From the NCBI GenBank assembly GCA_021771915.1, contig JAETNY010000002.1, forward strand, positions 1 through 64,000: a stretch of DNA of 64,000 nucleotides. The letters are read 5' to 3'. Under the pieces are notes generated by a model. It was not told the DNA's origin. It did not search any database and saw only the letters and a list, made by a program, of their open reading frames with translations. Positions 33,963 through 43,665 of this stretch are shown here, piece after piece; the stretch's first letter is position 1, and every line of letters starts with the position of its first letter. The DNA comes from Bacillota bacterium. GTDB taxonomy: Bacteria > Bacillota > Dehalobacteriia > UBA4068 > UBA4997. The translations under genes and the position numbers were made by a program.

Positions 33963-36845
33963 CTAAAGCTCTCTGGCAGTTTCCTCCATAATAAACGCTT
34001 CAATGATATCGCCGTCTTTAATATCGTTATAATTTTCAATACCAAGACCACATTCAAAGCCCTGCATAACCTCTTTAACATCGTCCTTGAAGCGTTTCAA
34101 GGACGCCAGCTTGCCCTGGAAAATAACCACGCCGTCACGAATAATGCGCACCTCTGAATTACGCGTAACTTTACCCTCCTGCACATAACCGCCGGCCACC
34201 AAACCAATCTTAGGTACCTTGAAAGTATTGCGAACCTCAACCTGCCCCTGCCAGGTTTCTTTCAAAACCGGAGCCAACAAGCCCTGCATAGCCTGCTTAA
34301 CATCTTCAATAGCATCGTAAATAACGCTATACAGGCGCATATCCACCATGGCGTTTTCCGCCGCTTTTCGCGTCTGTGCATCAGGCCGCACATTGAAGCC
34401 GATAATAATGGCGTTGCTGGCGTCAGCTAACATAACGTCAGATTCATTAATGGCGCCCACGCCAATATGAATAATTTTAACCTTAACTTCATCGGTACTC
34501 AATTTTTCCAGCGACTGGCTTAAGGCTTCAACCGAACCGCGCACGTCGGCCTTAATAATAATATTCAAATCCTTAACTTCGCCCTCGGCAATCTTGGAGA
34601 ACAAATCGTCAAGCGATACTCTGGCCGATTTACGCATTTCCTCTTCACGCTTTTTATCAGCCTGAATTTGCGCCGCGTATCTGGCGTTGCGTTCTTCCTT
34701 AATAGCGATAAATGTTTCGCCGGCCTCCGGCACTTCCGAGAAGCCCAAAATCTCCACTGGCATAGATGGCCCGGCACTGCGTACTGTCCGACCGCTGTCA
34801 TCTGTCATGGCGCGCACCTTACCAAAAACGGAACCGGCAATAATTGTTTCGCCAACTTTCAAGGTACCTTTCTGCACCAGCAATGTCGCCAGTGGGCCTC
34901 TGGCTCTGTCAAGCTTGGCTTCAATAACCGTACCACGTGCCAGACGCTTGGGATTGGCCTTAAGTTCAGAAACTTCGGCCACCAGCAAAATCATTTCCAA
35001 CAATGTTTCAATATTAATACCCTGCTTGGCAGAAACCGGCACCATAATTACATCGCCGCCCCAATCTTCTGACACCAATTCATATTCTGTTAATTCCTGC
35101 TTAACTTTCTCCACATTAGCGCCCGGCTTATCAATTTTATTGATAGCAACAATAATCGGCACGTCAGCCGCCTTGGCATGGTTAATAGCTTCAACCGTCT
35201 GTGGCATAATACCATCGTCAGCCGCCACAACCAACACAGCAATATCCGTAACCTGAGCGCCGCGCGCACGCATTGAAGTAAAGGCTTCATGACCCGGAGT
35301 ATCCAGGAATGTGATTTTGCGTCCCTGAATACCAACCTGATAAGCGCCAATATGCTGGGTAATACCGCCTGCCTCAGTTGATGTTACACGCGTATTGCGG
35401 ATTGCGTCCAAAAGTGAAGTTTTGCCATGGTCAACATGACCCATAACCGTTACTACTGGCGGACGTTCTTTCATATCGCGCGGATTATCCAAATCATCTT
35501 CCAGAATTTCAACAATTCTTTCCTGACGAACTTCAACCTCCACGCCAAATTCATCAGCCAGCAGAATTGCCGTATCAGACTCCAGATTTTGGTTAATCGT
35601 GGCCATAATACCCATTTCAAACAATTTTTTAATCAACTCGCTGGCCGTTTTATGCATGCTCTTAGCCAATTCAGAGAGAATAATCGTTTCACCGATAACC
35701 ACTTTTTTAGGTGTAGCCGGAGCAATTTCTACCTTCTGGCATTTCTGCTCCTTATACTTATTACGCGGCCGATTTTTGCCAGCTTTTTCAAAGCGATTTA
35801 TACGTTCCTGATTAAATTCCTGTTCTTTCTGTGTTTTGCCAGTACGTTTTTTCTCTGAACGGCGACTGTCTGGTTTGGCCGCAGCCGTCGGAGGAGCATA
35901 AACAACCTCGGCTCTGGCCGCCGGCGCTTTACTGCGCTCATTACGCTCGCCCCGGTCACGTCCGGCATTATCCGGACGTTTATTATCAAAACGCTTATTA
36001 TCCCGATTATTATTAGCGCCATTATTATTGTTATTGACACGGTTATCACGACTGGCGTTATTAGCATTGCGCTCAAGATTATCCCGTTTATCACGGCCTC
36101 CGCGATTATCACGATTTTCTCTGTTTTCTTTATTATCGCGATTATTGCGTTCACGATTATTTTCTTTGTTATTATCCCGATTAGTATTTTCCTTATTATC
36201 CCGACGATTATTTTTGCCAGCCGGCTTCTGTTCGGATTGGGAACGAGCAGCAGCCTCATGCACAGTTTTATTTTCTTTAACCGGAGTATTTTGCGCAGAT
36301 GCATTCGGCTTTTGGGCAGTATCAGACACAGCCTTACTGTCCTGGACCTCTTCAGCCGGCTTAGTCAATTCTTTAGTATCTGCGGTTTCAGTTTTAACAG
36401 GCTCTTCCTTAACAGGCGGCTCCGGCATTTTTTCCGGCACAGTAACTGCCTCGTCCGCCAGTTTGGTGGCTTCCTGCTTGGGCTGCTCCGGTTTTGGCTC
36501 CTCATGCACAGCTTTTGCAGGAGCAGCTTTTACTTCCGTTTCAACTGACTTGGTTGCTGTTTCCACTTCCGCAGCTGCCGTTTGTTTTAGCGTTTCTTCA
36601 ACATGCTGCTCTTTTAAAGCACGTTCAGCCTCCACGACCTCTTTTTTAATACGCTTTACCGTAGGGCGAAAGCCTGGTACAGCGTCAGCCTTACCAAAAT
36701 ACCGGCGCGCCAAATCCTCGGCCTTTTCGTCCATAATACTCATGTGATTTTTAATGTTGCAGCCCTGTTTTTGCAGATACTCCACCATTTTTTTACTTTC
36801 TACATTCAATTCCTTTGCCAACTCATGAACACGAATTTTTCCCAA
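33963..36845 (-). CDS. infB: Translation initiation factor IF-2
   Basis: The 960-residue GTPase places initiator tRNA on the ribosome. It has a first IF2_N module ([22 protein letters not shown]) and an Ala/Glu/Pro/Lys-rich linker. An unusual Asn-Arg-Asp-Lys-rich stretch follows (about residues 210-310), then the second IF2_N module ([20 protein letters not shown]). The G domain has [16 protein letters not shown] (P-loop near residue 466), DTPGHEAF and NKIDKPGAN, and domains II-IV follow. The start is a TTG with GGAG 8 nt upstream. Confidence 0.97.
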   Translation of the reverse strand: MGKIRVHELAKELNVESKKMVEYLQKQGCNIKNHMSIMDEKAEDLARRYFGKADAVPGFRPTVKRIKKEVVEAERALKEQHVEETLKQTAAAEVETATKSVETEVKAAPAKAVHEEPKPEQPKQEATKLADEAVTVPEKMPEPPVKEEPVKTETADTKELTKPAEEVQDSKAVSDTAQKPNASAQNTPVKENKTVHEAAARSQSEQKPAGKNNRRDNKENTNRDNNKENNRERNNRDNKENRENRDNRGGRDKRDNLERNANNASRDNRVNNNNNGANNNRDNKRFDNKRPDNAGRDRGERNERSKAPAARAEVVYAPPTAAAKPDSRRSEKKRTGKTQKEQEFNQERINRFEKAGKNRPRNKYKEQKCQKVEIAPATPKKVVIGETIILSELAKSMHKTASELIKKLFEMGIMATINQNLESDTAILLADEFGVEVEVRQERIVEILEDDLDNPRDMKERPPVVTVMGHVDHGKTSLLDAIRNTRVTSTEAGGITQHIGAYQVGIQGRKITFLDTPGHEAFTSMRARGAQVTDIAVLVVAADDGIMPQTVEAINHAKAADVPIIVAINKIDKPGANVEKVKQELTEYELVSEDWGGDVIMVPVSAKQGINIETLLEMILLVAEVSELKANPKRLARGTVIEAKLDRARGPLATLLVQKGTLKVGETIIAGSVFGKVRAMTDDSGRTVRSAGPSMPVEILGFSEVPEAGETFIAIKEERNARYAAQIQADKKREEEMRKSARVSLDDLFSKIAEGEVKDLNIIIKADVRGSVEALSQSLEKLSTDEVKVKIIHIGVGAINESDVMLADASNAIIIGFNVRPDAQTRKAAENAMVDMRLYSVIYDAIEDVKQAMQGLLAPVLKETWQGQVEVRNTFKVPKIGLVAGGYVQEGKVTRNSEVRIIRDGVVIFQGKLASLKRFKDDVKEVMQGFECGLGIENYNDIKDGDIIEAFIMEETAREL

Positions 36846-36931
36846 TCAAAACACTCCTTTAAGAACCAAAACAAACATTAATTAGTTCTTAGCTTTATAT
36901 AATATCATAATTTATAGCAAAATATAAATTT

Positions 36932-37312
36932 TTAGAGTTGCCTGGCCAACTCTTGGCTTGAAACAACTTGCAGCTGCTGCAATTTACTTTCAATACCCCG
37001 GCATAAATTTTCATCACCCAAGGCCAAAATACCACGCTCCGGTTTACCTATGGCCTGACCCAGCTGTTGTTTTGCACCAAAACGCCAAACCTGCACTTTC
37101 TGACGAAATAAATCAGACTGCTGCTGCCAATGCTGGCAAAAACGCGTATAGGAATTTTCGCTCAAATCCCAAGCCAAAAGAATTAACCTGACGCGATGTT
37201 TGCTTAAAGCCTGCGTTACCATATCAGTGCCGCTAAACAAACTACCAGACTTTTGCGCCAATCCCAAAAGCGTGTAAACCCCAGCTTGAGCCTTTTGTAT
37301 CTCAAATTCCAT
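36932..37312 (-). CDS. L7Ae-family RNA-binding protein (YlxQ-like)
   Basis: The 126-residue protein occupies the ylxQ position between ylxR and infB. It has the L7Ae/L30e start TLLGLAQKSGSLFSGTDMVTQAL and RLILLAWDLSENS. YlxQ-type proteins bind kink-turn-like RNA, with an unclear role in translation. The C-terminal part (QQLGQAIGKPERGILAL) fits the family. The ATG overlaps the end of ylxR by 11 nt. Confidence 0.88.
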   Translation of the reverse strand: MEFEIQKAQAGVYTLLGLAQKSGSLFSGTDMVTQALSKHRVRLILLAWDLSENSYTRFCQHWQQQSDLFRQKVQVWRFGAKQQLGQAIGKPERGILALGDENLCRGIESKLQQLQVVSSQELARQL

Positions 37313-37583
37313 ATTTTTTTATTAGCTCCTCTTTAAATTCCTCACTAATCTGCTGTTTCAAAACACGTTCCAGCGCCCGGCTTTTCAATGCTTTTTTCAA
37401 ACAGTCTGCATCATTACACAGATAAGCGCCGCGCCCGGCCATTTTACCGGTTGTGTCTATTACAATCTCACCGCCAGGCGTGCGCACAACCCGACACAAG
37501 TCCTGTTTGTCCAGCATACGCCGACAGGCAATACAAGTGCGCTGCGGTTTTTTCTTATTCTTCTGTATCGGTTGATTTTGCAT
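37302..37583 (-). CDS. YlxR-family protein (DUF448)
   Basis: The 93-residue basic protein has the family core RTCIACRRMLDKQDLCRVVR and GKMAGRGAYLCNDADCLKKAL. YlxR binds nucleic acid and has been linked to RNase P and to transcription control in other Bacillota. The ATG at 37583 overlaps the end of nusA by 29 nt and has only a weak GAAGAAA site; a TTG at 37601 is an alternative. Confidence 0.9.
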   Translation of the reverse strand: MQNQPIQKNKKKPQRTCIACRRMLDKQDLCRVVRTPGGEIVIDTTGKMAGRGAYLCNDADCLKKALKSRALERVLKQQISEEFKEELIKKYGI

Positions 37584-38775
37584 TGTTTTCTGTTTCTTCA
37601 ATAATATTTTCTTTTATAATATCTTTTTCTGTAATCTTTTCTTCTGTAATTTTTTCTTCACTAACAGTTTTTTCATTAACAATTTCCGCCGCTTCTTCAT
37701 CAGCGACTTCCTGTTGTGCCATGCGCACCGCCTGTTGAGAAACACTTTCAATATCAATCTTGCAAGCCGTTAAACGTACCGCCAAACGAGCGTTCTGTCC
37801 ACGCCGGCCAATCGCCAAAGAAAGCTGATTATCGGCCACCAGAACTCGTGCCGTGCGGTTTTCTTCGTCAACTGATACCTGCAAAGCCTTAGCCGGACCA
37901 ATAGCATTACTGATAAACTGCGCCAGATTATCAGACCAGCCAACAATCTCCACCTTTTCACCAGATAATTCTTCAACAATATTCTGAACACGCATACCTC
38001 TGGCGCCCACGCAGGCACCCATTGCATCAACGTCCTCATCATGGCTGACAACCGCCACTTTAGCGCGACTTCCTGGGTCACGCACCACAGCCTTAATTTC
38101 CACTACGCCATCGTAAATCTCCGGAACCTCCTGCTCCATCAAACGGCTTAACAAACCAGGCTGGGTACGACTAATCATGATATAAGTGCCACGATTGCCC
38201 TTGCGTACTTCTTCTACATAAACCTTAATTGGTTCGCCAACGACATAGCGTTCACCGGGTATTTGGTCAGAAGGCGTTAAAACAGCCTCTGTTTTGCCAA
38301 TATCAACAATCACGTTGCGTCCCTCCATACGCACAATGGAGCCACGCACAATTTCGCCCTCTGCCTTGGCATAAGCATCATAAATAACATTGCGTTCTGC
38401 TTCTCTGATACGCTGCACAATCACCTGCTTTGCGGTCTGCGCAGCAATGCGACCAAAAGAGCGTGGTGTAACCTCTGACTCAAACATATCCCCAATTTCA
38501 AATTCAGGGTCATAGGTTTGTGCTTCAGCCAAAGACATTTCCACTTTGTCGTTTTCAACCTCTGCCACAACTTCTTTACGATAGTAAACATGAATATCGC
38601 CGTCTTCACGGTTTATCTCAACTCGTACATTCTGGGAAGAACCATAGTTCTTTTTATAAGCTGAAATCAAAGCGTCCTCCAAAGCCTCCAGCAGCACATC
38701 CATTTTTATACCTTTTGTCTGCTCCAACTCAGCCATGGCGTCCAGAAACTCCTTGTTGACATATTCACCTGCCAT
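37555..38775 (-). CDS. nusA: Transcription termination/antitermination protein NusA
   Basis: The 406-residue protein has the N-terminal RNA-polymerase-binding domain (ALEQ- to EVEI-type text, LEALEDALISAYKKNYG), an S1 domain (GEIVRGSIVRMEGRNVIVDIG) and two KH domains (GACVGARGMRVQNIVEELSGEKVEIV and LAIGRRGQNARLAVRLTACK). A Glu/Lys/Ile-rich acidic tail follows from about residue 350 instead of the AR repeats of Proteobacteria. GAGGTG precedes the ATG. Confidence 0.96.
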   Translation of the reverse strand: MAGEYVNKEFLDAMAELEQTKGIKMDVLLEALEDALISAYKKNYGSSQNVRVEINREDGDIHVYYRKEVVAEVENDKVEMSLAEAQTYDPEFEIGDMFESEVTPRSFGRIAAQTAKQVIVQRIREAERNVIYDAYAKAEGEIVRGSIVRMEGRNVIVDIGKTEAVLTPSDQIPGERYVVGEPIKVYVEEVRKGNRGTYIMISRTQPGLLSRLMEQEVPEIYDGVVEIKAVVRDPGSRAKVAVVSHDEDVDAMGACVGARGMRVQNIVEELSGEKVEIVGWSDNLAQFISNAIGPAKALQVSVDEENRTARVLVADNQLSLAIGRRGQNARLAVRLTACKIDIESVSQQAVRMAQQEVADEEAAEIVNEKTVSEEKITEEKITEKDIIKENIIEETENNAKSTDTEE

Positions 38776-38877
38776 TTTGTCACCTCATATTTTATATATT
38801 TTTACACATTTTTCAGGCTTAAATATTAAATCAAGCCCAATCTTTATGGATATTTTTCTAACAGGTTCTGTTTAATC

Positions 38878-39345
38878 TTAAAACTTAAAAACCAGATGCG
38901 CCTTAGCAATTTTATCCAAAGCAAAAGCAAGGCGCTGGCCGCTGTTCTCCTCCAGCAACGCCACACCCTCCTCGGGCTTATAACCAGCCAATTCACCATA
39001 AAACTGCTTTTGACCATTCTGCGCCGCAAAAAGCTTAATGCTCACAGGCTGCCCGGCAAAACGCTCAAAATCAGCCGGTTTAAGCAAAGGCCTCTCCAAT
39101 CCCGGCGAACTAACCTCCAAATTATAAGACGGCTCAATAAAATCCTGAGCGTCTAAAGCATCGCCAACCGCCCGGCTGACATTGACGCAAAGCTCATGCC
39201 CCACGCCCTCCGCACTGTCAATATATAAACGCAAAATCCAATCCCTGCCGGCTTTTTGCCATTCCACCGCCACAAGTTCTGCGCCCTGCTCCACACATAA
39301 AGGCTCCGCCAGAGCCATAACTCTGCTTTCAATAGCATTTGCCAT
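38878..39345 (-). CDS. rimP: Ribosome maturation factor RimP
   Basis: The 155-residue protein is needed for 30S assembly. Recognisable blocks are LCVEQGAELVAVEWQKAGRDWILRLYID, CVNVSRAVGDALDAQDFI and YNLEVSSPGLERPLLKPADFERFAG. It is the first gene of the nusA-infB cluster. GAGGTG lies just before the ATG. The promoter is at 39470-39498. Confidence 0.95.
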   Translation of the reverse strand: MANAIESRVMALAEPLCVEQGAELVAVEWQKAGRDWILRLYIDSAEGVGHELCVNVSRAVGDALDAQDFIEPSYNLEVSSPGLERPLLKPADFERFAGQPVSIKLFAAQNGQKQFYGELAGYKPEEGVALLEENSGQRLAFALDKIAKAHLVFKF

Positions 39346-39415
39346 TTAGTCACCTCAAAAAAATTTTGTATATTTCTTCCATATATTTTCAGTCAGATAG
39401 CAATTTTATCAAACC

Positions 39416-39445
39416 AAAAAAAATAGCATACCATACGGTACACTA
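39416..39445 (-). terminator. Terminator-like hairpin in the rimP-nusA leader
   Basis: Nine-base arms (39424-39432 and 39437-39445, two G-U pairs) enclose a 4-base loop and are followed on the minus strand by eight T. The hairpin sits only about 20 nt after the predicted start site and 70 nt before rimP, so it would attenuate the whole cluster unless read through. Confidence 0.65.
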
Positions 39446-39469
39446 CGGGTTCACTGGTCTTCTTGCTAT

Positions 39470-39498
39470 AATATAACAGGTACAACGGAATTTGTCAA
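39470..39498 (-). promoter_or_regulatory. Promoter of the rimP-nusA-infB cluster
   Basis: On the minus strand, TTGACA (39493-39498), 17 bases and TATATT (39470-39475). No other comparable promoter appears before rimP. Confidence 0.8.
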
Positions 39499-39559
39499 GT
39501 CTTTTTTGCAATTTTTTGTATATTTTGCATAAAAAATACTTTAACCAGCTTAAATTTGC

Positions 39560-39607
39560 CTGGCGATTAGCAAACCTGGAAAATTTTATAGGTTCACTAA
39601 CCGCCAG
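39560..39607 (-). terminator. Long inverted repeat after the nitrilase gene
   Basis: Eighteen-base arms (39560-39577 and 39590-39607) pair throughout, with three G-U wobbles, around a 12-base loop. On the minus strand the hairpin immediately follows the nitrilase-family stop codon. There is no T-run, so termination is possible but not typical; it may also shield the upstream mRNA end. Confidence 0.45.
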
Positions 39608-39617
39608 ACAATGCAAA

Positions 39618-40472
39618 TTATAACTGGCTATCATCAATTTCATCTAAAATCCGCAAACGATTATCATAAACCGGAATACTGGAACGAATTTTGGGCAAAA
39701 CCGTATAATCCAAATCAGCAAGCAAAATCCCTGCCGATGTTGCCTCTTTACCACCACACAAAATCTCACCCAAAGGGTCAACCGCCACTGACCAACCCGG
39801 ATATTTACCGCTATGGTCATGACCGGTGCGGTTGCAGGCCAAAACAAAAATCTGATGGTCAATCGCTCGTGCCTGATTAAGCATAAGCCAGTGCTTCGCC
39901 CGAATAGTCGGCCATTGCGCCGGCACAATCAGCGTGTTAGCGCCGCGCAGAGTCAAATTTTGAATAGTCGCCGGAAAACGCAAATCATAACATATCGCCA
40001 GCCCAAACAGTCCCCATGGTGTCTCCACCAAACCCCATTCATCACCTGGCATAAAATATTCCGGTTCTTTCAAACCGTTCGGGAAAAGATGCAGCTTACG
40101 ATATTTATATATAATTTCACCATTATTATCAATAACCAACGCCGTATTAAAAAAACTGTCACCTTTTTTCTCGGCAATCGTACCGCCAAAAATATACATG
40201 TCATGCTCTTTAGCCTTGCGCATTAACAGCCGGGCGCTGCTACCCTGCCGCAGATTTTGAGCCAGCTGCGGCAAATGCGGCAAATCATAGCCCACATTCC
40301 AAAGCTCCGGCAACACCACCAGTTGCGCTCCACAGGCCTTACTCTCGTCTAACAAAGCGGATATAACCGCTTCATTATGCTGAACCTCGCCCGGCCTTAC
40401 ATCAAATTGTAATAAAGCCGCGCGCAGAGAATGTTTGTTAAAATTTTCCTGCAAAATATTCACTCTCCCCAT
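39618..40472 (-). CDS. Carbon-nitrogen hydrolase (nitrilase/omega-amidase family)
   Basis: The roughly 284-residue protein has the full Glu-Lys-Cys triad: LVVLPELWNVGYDL, YRKLHLFPNG and GLAICYDLRFPATIQNLTLRGA. The closest functional group by motif is the omega-amidase/NIT2-like amidases that hydrolyse 2-oxoglutaramate or similar omega-amides; the true substrate is unknown. The start is ambiguous: the ATG at 40472 has only AAG upstream, while a TTG at 40454 has GGGGAG 10 nt upstream. It follows the HAD gene by 18 nt. Confidence 0.88.
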   Translation of the reverse strand: MGRVNILQENFNKHSLRAALLQFDVRPGEVQHNEAVISALLDESKACGAQLVVLPELWNVGYDLPHLPQLAQNLRQGSSARLLMRKAKEHDMYIFGGTIAEKKGDSFFNTALVIDNNGEIIYKYRKLHLFPNGLKEPEYFMPGDEWGLVETPWGLFGLAICYDLRFPATIQNLTLRGANTLIVPAQWPTIRAKHWLMLNQARAIDHQIFVLACNRTGHDHSGKYPGWSVAVDPLGEILCGGKEATSAGILLADLDYTVLPKIRSSIPVYDNRLRILDEIDDSQL

Positions 40473-40490
40473 ATCTTAACAGCAACTAAT

Positions 40491-41183
40491 TCAAATTTTT
40501 GGCAGTAAAGTTAAAATATCCATTAATTGACGCACCACCGGCACCCTTTGTTCCAGTTCAATATTTTCAAAATCCCAGCCCTGACAAACACGCACCAAAA
40601 TAGGTTTGGCCTGTACAGCCAAAGCCGGCGCAATCTCGCTTTTCAGACTGTTACCAATAACAACCGTCTGACCGGGCGCAAAATTATGGCGCTCCATAAT
40701 GTTCAAATAGACAGCTGGCGTTTTTTTATCAACCACAATAATCTCGTGAAAATATTCATTCAAATGATGCAACTCAACCTTATACTTCTGCTCATCATAA
40801 CCACCCTGCGTCAACAATACCAGCCGATGACCGTCATCGGCCAACGTATCAAGCAGAGTTTTAACGCCGTCAACCAGAGGGTAATCCGCCTCCCGAAAGC
40901 TGTTGCCCAAAGCCTCAAAAGTTTCAGCCTGCGCTTCGTCTAAAGGTTGAAAATATTTTTCACAATAAAATTCATAAGTTTTGCGCATAGCCTGCGGAAA
41001 AGCCCAGGGTACATAAGCATCAGCCTGTTCTACCGCTTCGCGGTCATAAGCGTCCAGCGTATAATACAAATTATCGTCCGACATTCCCAAATCAGCCATT
41101 TGCTGCAAAAATTCAGCAGTTAGTTCCACAAAAACCTGATGTGTATAAATAAGCGTATCATCTAAATCAAAAATCAACAGCAT
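40491..41183 (-). CDS. HAD-superfamily hydrolase
   Basis: The 230-residue phosphatase-like protein has motif I LLIFDLDDTLIYTHQ, an alpha-helical cap (about residues 20-95), motif II LVLLTQGG, the conserved Lys in VVDKKTPAVY and motif IV TVVIGNSLKSEIAPA. The substrate is unknown. The ATG at 41183 is favoured by AAGGGG 7 nt upstream. It lies 27 nt after the DnaI-like gene. Confidence 0.88.
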   Translation of the reverse strand: MLLIFDLDDTLIYTHQVFVELTAEFLQQMADLGMSDDNLYYTLDAYDREAVEQADAYVPWAFPQAMRKTYEFYCEKYFQPLDEAQAETFEALGNSFREADYPLVDGVKTLLDTLADDGHRLVLLTQGGYDEQKYKVELHHLNEYFHEIIVVDKKTPAVYLNIMERHNFAPGQTVVIGNSLKSEIAPALAVQAKPILVRVCQGWDFENIELEQRVPVVRQLMDILTLLPKI

Positions 41184-41210
41184 AGCTAATCCCCTTAAAA
41201 TGTTCAAGAT

Positions 41211-42026
41211 TTAGGCTTTTTCAAGTCCGCGCAGCCGAATATCCCGGTCACTGGCCAAAAGACAGGGCTCGCAAAGACTAAGCAAACGCGACAATGAACG
41301 CGTGCCTAAAAGTTCCTGCAAGCTGACAAAATCCAGGTTGGTGGTCGCAATGGTGGTTAAACATTCATTCATGCGGTAATTCAAAATACTGAACAAAACA
41401 CTGCGCGTCCAATCGGAAAAATTATGACTGCCCAAATCATCTAAAATCAAGACCGGCACCCTTTTGGCCTGCTCCTGCAAATGCCGCACCTCATCTTCCA
41501 AGCCGGAAAAAGCGCCGCGCAACTCGTCTAAAAAATCCGGCACCACCAAAAATAATACGCGTTGACGATTACGCAGCAAATAATTGGCCGCCGCCGCCGC
41601 CAAATGAGTTTTGCCGCTGCCCACTTGCCCGAGCAGCAGCAAACCACGCGGCGCCTGCCCCCTATGCTGACCAGCGGCAATCGCCTTATCACAGCAGCTA
41701 CGCATTTTTGTCAAGGCTTCACGCGCCAGTTCATAATAAGTGCGCCCCTTGCCGTCCGGCGCCGGCATATTAGCCGGATAATTGGCCAAATCAAATTGAG
41801 CAAAGGTCATTTTTTGCAGCGCCGGCTGCAAACGCGCCGCCCTGAACAGCTGCTGCATACGGCGCTCTGTGTAACAGCGGCAAATCTCAGCCTGACCGTC
41901 CGGCCTTAAAATAAAACCACTGCCGCCGCAAACCGAACATTCGCCGTTCTCCTGCGATTTTTGCACCACTGGCTGATTATCTGTTTCAATATCCGCCGCT
42001 GTAATAATTTCCGCCAAATTTTGCAT
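41211..42026 (-). CDS. DnaI/DnaC-like AAA ATPase (helicase-loader type)
   Basis: The 271-residue protein has an N-terminal zinc-binding segment CSVCGGSGFILRPDGQAEICRC. An AAA core follows, with Walker A LLLGQVGSGKTHLAAA, Walker B VPVLILDDLGSHN, the sensor TTIATTNLD and the arginine-finger region GTRSLSRLL. Proteins of this type load the replicative helicase DnaB/DnaC. The IstB transposition proteins are close relatives, but no transposase is near, so a replication role is more likely. Confidence 0.85.
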   Translation of the reverse strand: MQNLAEIITAADIETDNQPVVQKSQENGECSVCGGSGFILRPDGQAEICRCYTERRMQQLFRAARLQPALQKMTFAQFDLANYPANMPAPDGKGRTYYELAREALTKMRSCCDKAIAAGQHRGQAPRGLLLLGQVGSGKTHLAAAAANYLLRNRQRVLFLVVPDFLDELRGAFSGLEDEVRHLQEQAKRVPVLILDDLGSHNFSDWTRSVLFSILNYRMNECLTTIATTNLDFVSLQELLGTRSLSRLLSLCEPCLLASDRDIRLRGLEKA

Positions 42027-42134
42027 TAAAGGCTCACTCCTAATTATTATCCTGAATTAACTATCAGAATATTCGCCTGTCGCCAGACAATAAAATAAAC
42101 TGCTTTAACTAAACTTTCATTTAAATATCAGCTT

Positions 42135-43526
42135 TTAGTTTTTAAAGATATTTAACCATGCCGCCGCCTGCTCAAGCGCTGTTTCCACAGCTGGCAGAGC
42201 CGGGCCGCCGGGTGTGCAGCGTGCTGCCACGCATTTATCAATAGCAATGTAATCGAAAATATCCGCCTGAAATACCGACGAAAATTGCTGAATTTCTGCC
42301 AGCGATAAATCCTCCAGACCAACACCTTTATCCTCAGCATATTTTACCAGCTGACCAATAATGCTGTGCGCCTCCCGGAAAGGCACGCCGCGCGCCGCCA
42401 GATAATCAGCCGCGTCCGTGGCATTAATAAAACCGCCCTTGGCGCGCTCATGCATACGCTCACAATTAACGCGCATAGTAGCCAGCATCGGCGCAAACAC
42501 CAGCAGAGATTTTTTTATAGTATCAACCGTATCAAACAGCGCCTCCTTGTCCTCCTGCAAATCCTTGTTATAGGCCAACGGCAAGCCTTTCAGCATTGTC
42601 AGCGCCCCCATCAAATGACCAAAAACACGCCCACTTTTACCGCGCACCAATTCGGCTACATCAGGATTTTTCTTCTGCGGCATAATAGAAGAACCAGTGC
42701 TATAACCATCATCAAGGGTAATATAACCAAACTCATTGGAGGACCACAAAACAATTTCTTCTGAGAGACGCGATAAGTGCACCATAATCAAAGAGGCGGC
42801 ACTGATAAACTCCACCACAAAATCACGGTCGCTGACTGCGTCCAGCGTGTTGGCGCAAATATCCGCGAAGCCCAACTCCATCGCCACAAAATAGCGGTCA
42901 ATCGGGAAAGTAGTACCAGCCAGCGCACCAGCGCCCAACGGCAAATAATCCGCACGTCGGCGACAATCCGCCAAACGCTCAAAATCACGCCGAAACATCT
43001 GAAAATAAGCCAGCAAATGATGCCCCATGGTTATCGGCTGCGCCTTTTGCAAATGAGTATAGCCAGCCATAACACTGGTCTTGTTATCGGCGGCAACCTG
43101 CCAAATAGTTTCTTCCAGTTTTAACAGCAGCGCCTGCACCTCATCAATCTGCAATTTCACATACAAACGCATATCCAGCGCCACCTGGTCATTACGGCTG
43201 CGCGCCGTATGCAGCTTTTTGCCAACCTCGCCCACGCGTTCTGTCAGAATTTTTTCAATATTCATGTGGATATCTTCCGCCCCAACTTCAAACTCCACGC
43301 GACCGGCATCAATATCCTCCCGAATTTGCTGTAAACCGGCAACCAGCTGTTCAGCCTCCGCCGGCGTGATGATACCCTGCCGCCCCAACATTTTGGCATG
43401 CGCAATCGAGCCGGCAATGTCCTGCTGATATAAAATCTGGTCAAAACTAATGGAGGAATGAAAGTCCTCAACCAGTTTATCCGTAGTCTTGGCAAAGCGT
43501 CCGCCCCACATTTTTGTTTCTGTCAA
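42135..43526 (-). CDS. argH: Argininosuccinate lyase
   Basis: The 463-residue enzyme releases arginine and fumarate from argininosuccinate. Clear blocks are KMWGGRFAKTTDKLVEDFHSS, EDIHMNIEKILTERVG, LHTARSRNDQVALDMRLYVK, AGYTHLQKAQPITMGHHLLAY and the fumarase-superfamily signature GSSIMPQKKNPD. The start is a TTG with AGAGGTG 7 nt upstream. No argG is nearby. Its promoter appears nested in the preceding terminator. Confidence 0.96.
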   Translation of the reverse strand: MTETKMWGGRFAKTTDKLVEDFHSSISFDQILYQQDIAGSIAHAKMLGRQGIITPAEAEQLVAGLQQIREDIDAGRVEFEVGAEDIHMNIEKILTERVGEVGKKLHTARSRNDQVALDMRLYVKLQIDEVQALLLKLEETIWQVAADNKTSVMAGYTHLQKAQPITMGHHLLAYFQMFRRDFERLADCRRRADYLPLGAGALAGTTFPIDRYFVAMELGFADICANTLDAVSDRDFVVEFISAASLIMVHLSRLSEEIVLWSSNEFGYITLDDGYSTGSSIMPQKKNPDVAELVRGKSGRVFGHLMGALTMLKGLPLAYNKDLQEDKEALFDTVDTIKKSLLVFAPMLATMRVNCERMHERAKGGFINATDAADYLAARGVPFREAHSIIGQLVKYAEDKGVGLEDLSLAEIQQFSSVFQADIFDYIAIDKCVAARCTPGGPALPAVETALEQAAAWLNIFKN

Positions 43527-43557
43527 TTTATCGCACCTCTGTTTTCAAATAATTCAG

Positions 43558-43623
43558 CATAAAAAAATCCGCTGTAATAATGCTTTTGCTTTAAGCAATC
43601 AAGCAATATTATAGCAGATTTTT
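43558..43623 (-). terminator. Terminator after the TIGR04086 gene
   Basis: Twenty-three-base arms (43563-43585 and 43601-43623, two mismatches and one wobble) are followed on the minus strand by seven T. The hairpin closes the sigK-TIGR04086 unit and contains the -10 of the likely argH promoter. Confidence 0.75.
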
Positions 43624-43636
43624 TCCGTTCTGGCTA
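43608..43636 (-). promoter_or_regulatory. Likely argH promoter overlapping a terminator arm
   Basis: On the minus strand, TAGCCA (43631-43636), 17 bases and TATAAT (43608-43613). The -10 lies in the upstream arm of the 43558-43623 terminator, so transcripts would start inside the hairpin. Confidence 0.45.
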
Positions 43637-43665
43637 GTGGCTGTTGCAAATTTTTCTTGCAATAT

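Noticed and set aside
36028-36747. Long plus-strand reading frame opposite infB, rich in Ser/Leu/Arg
   Set aside because: It is an antisense shadow of the low-complexity IF-2 region with no ribosome-binding site or recognisable domain.
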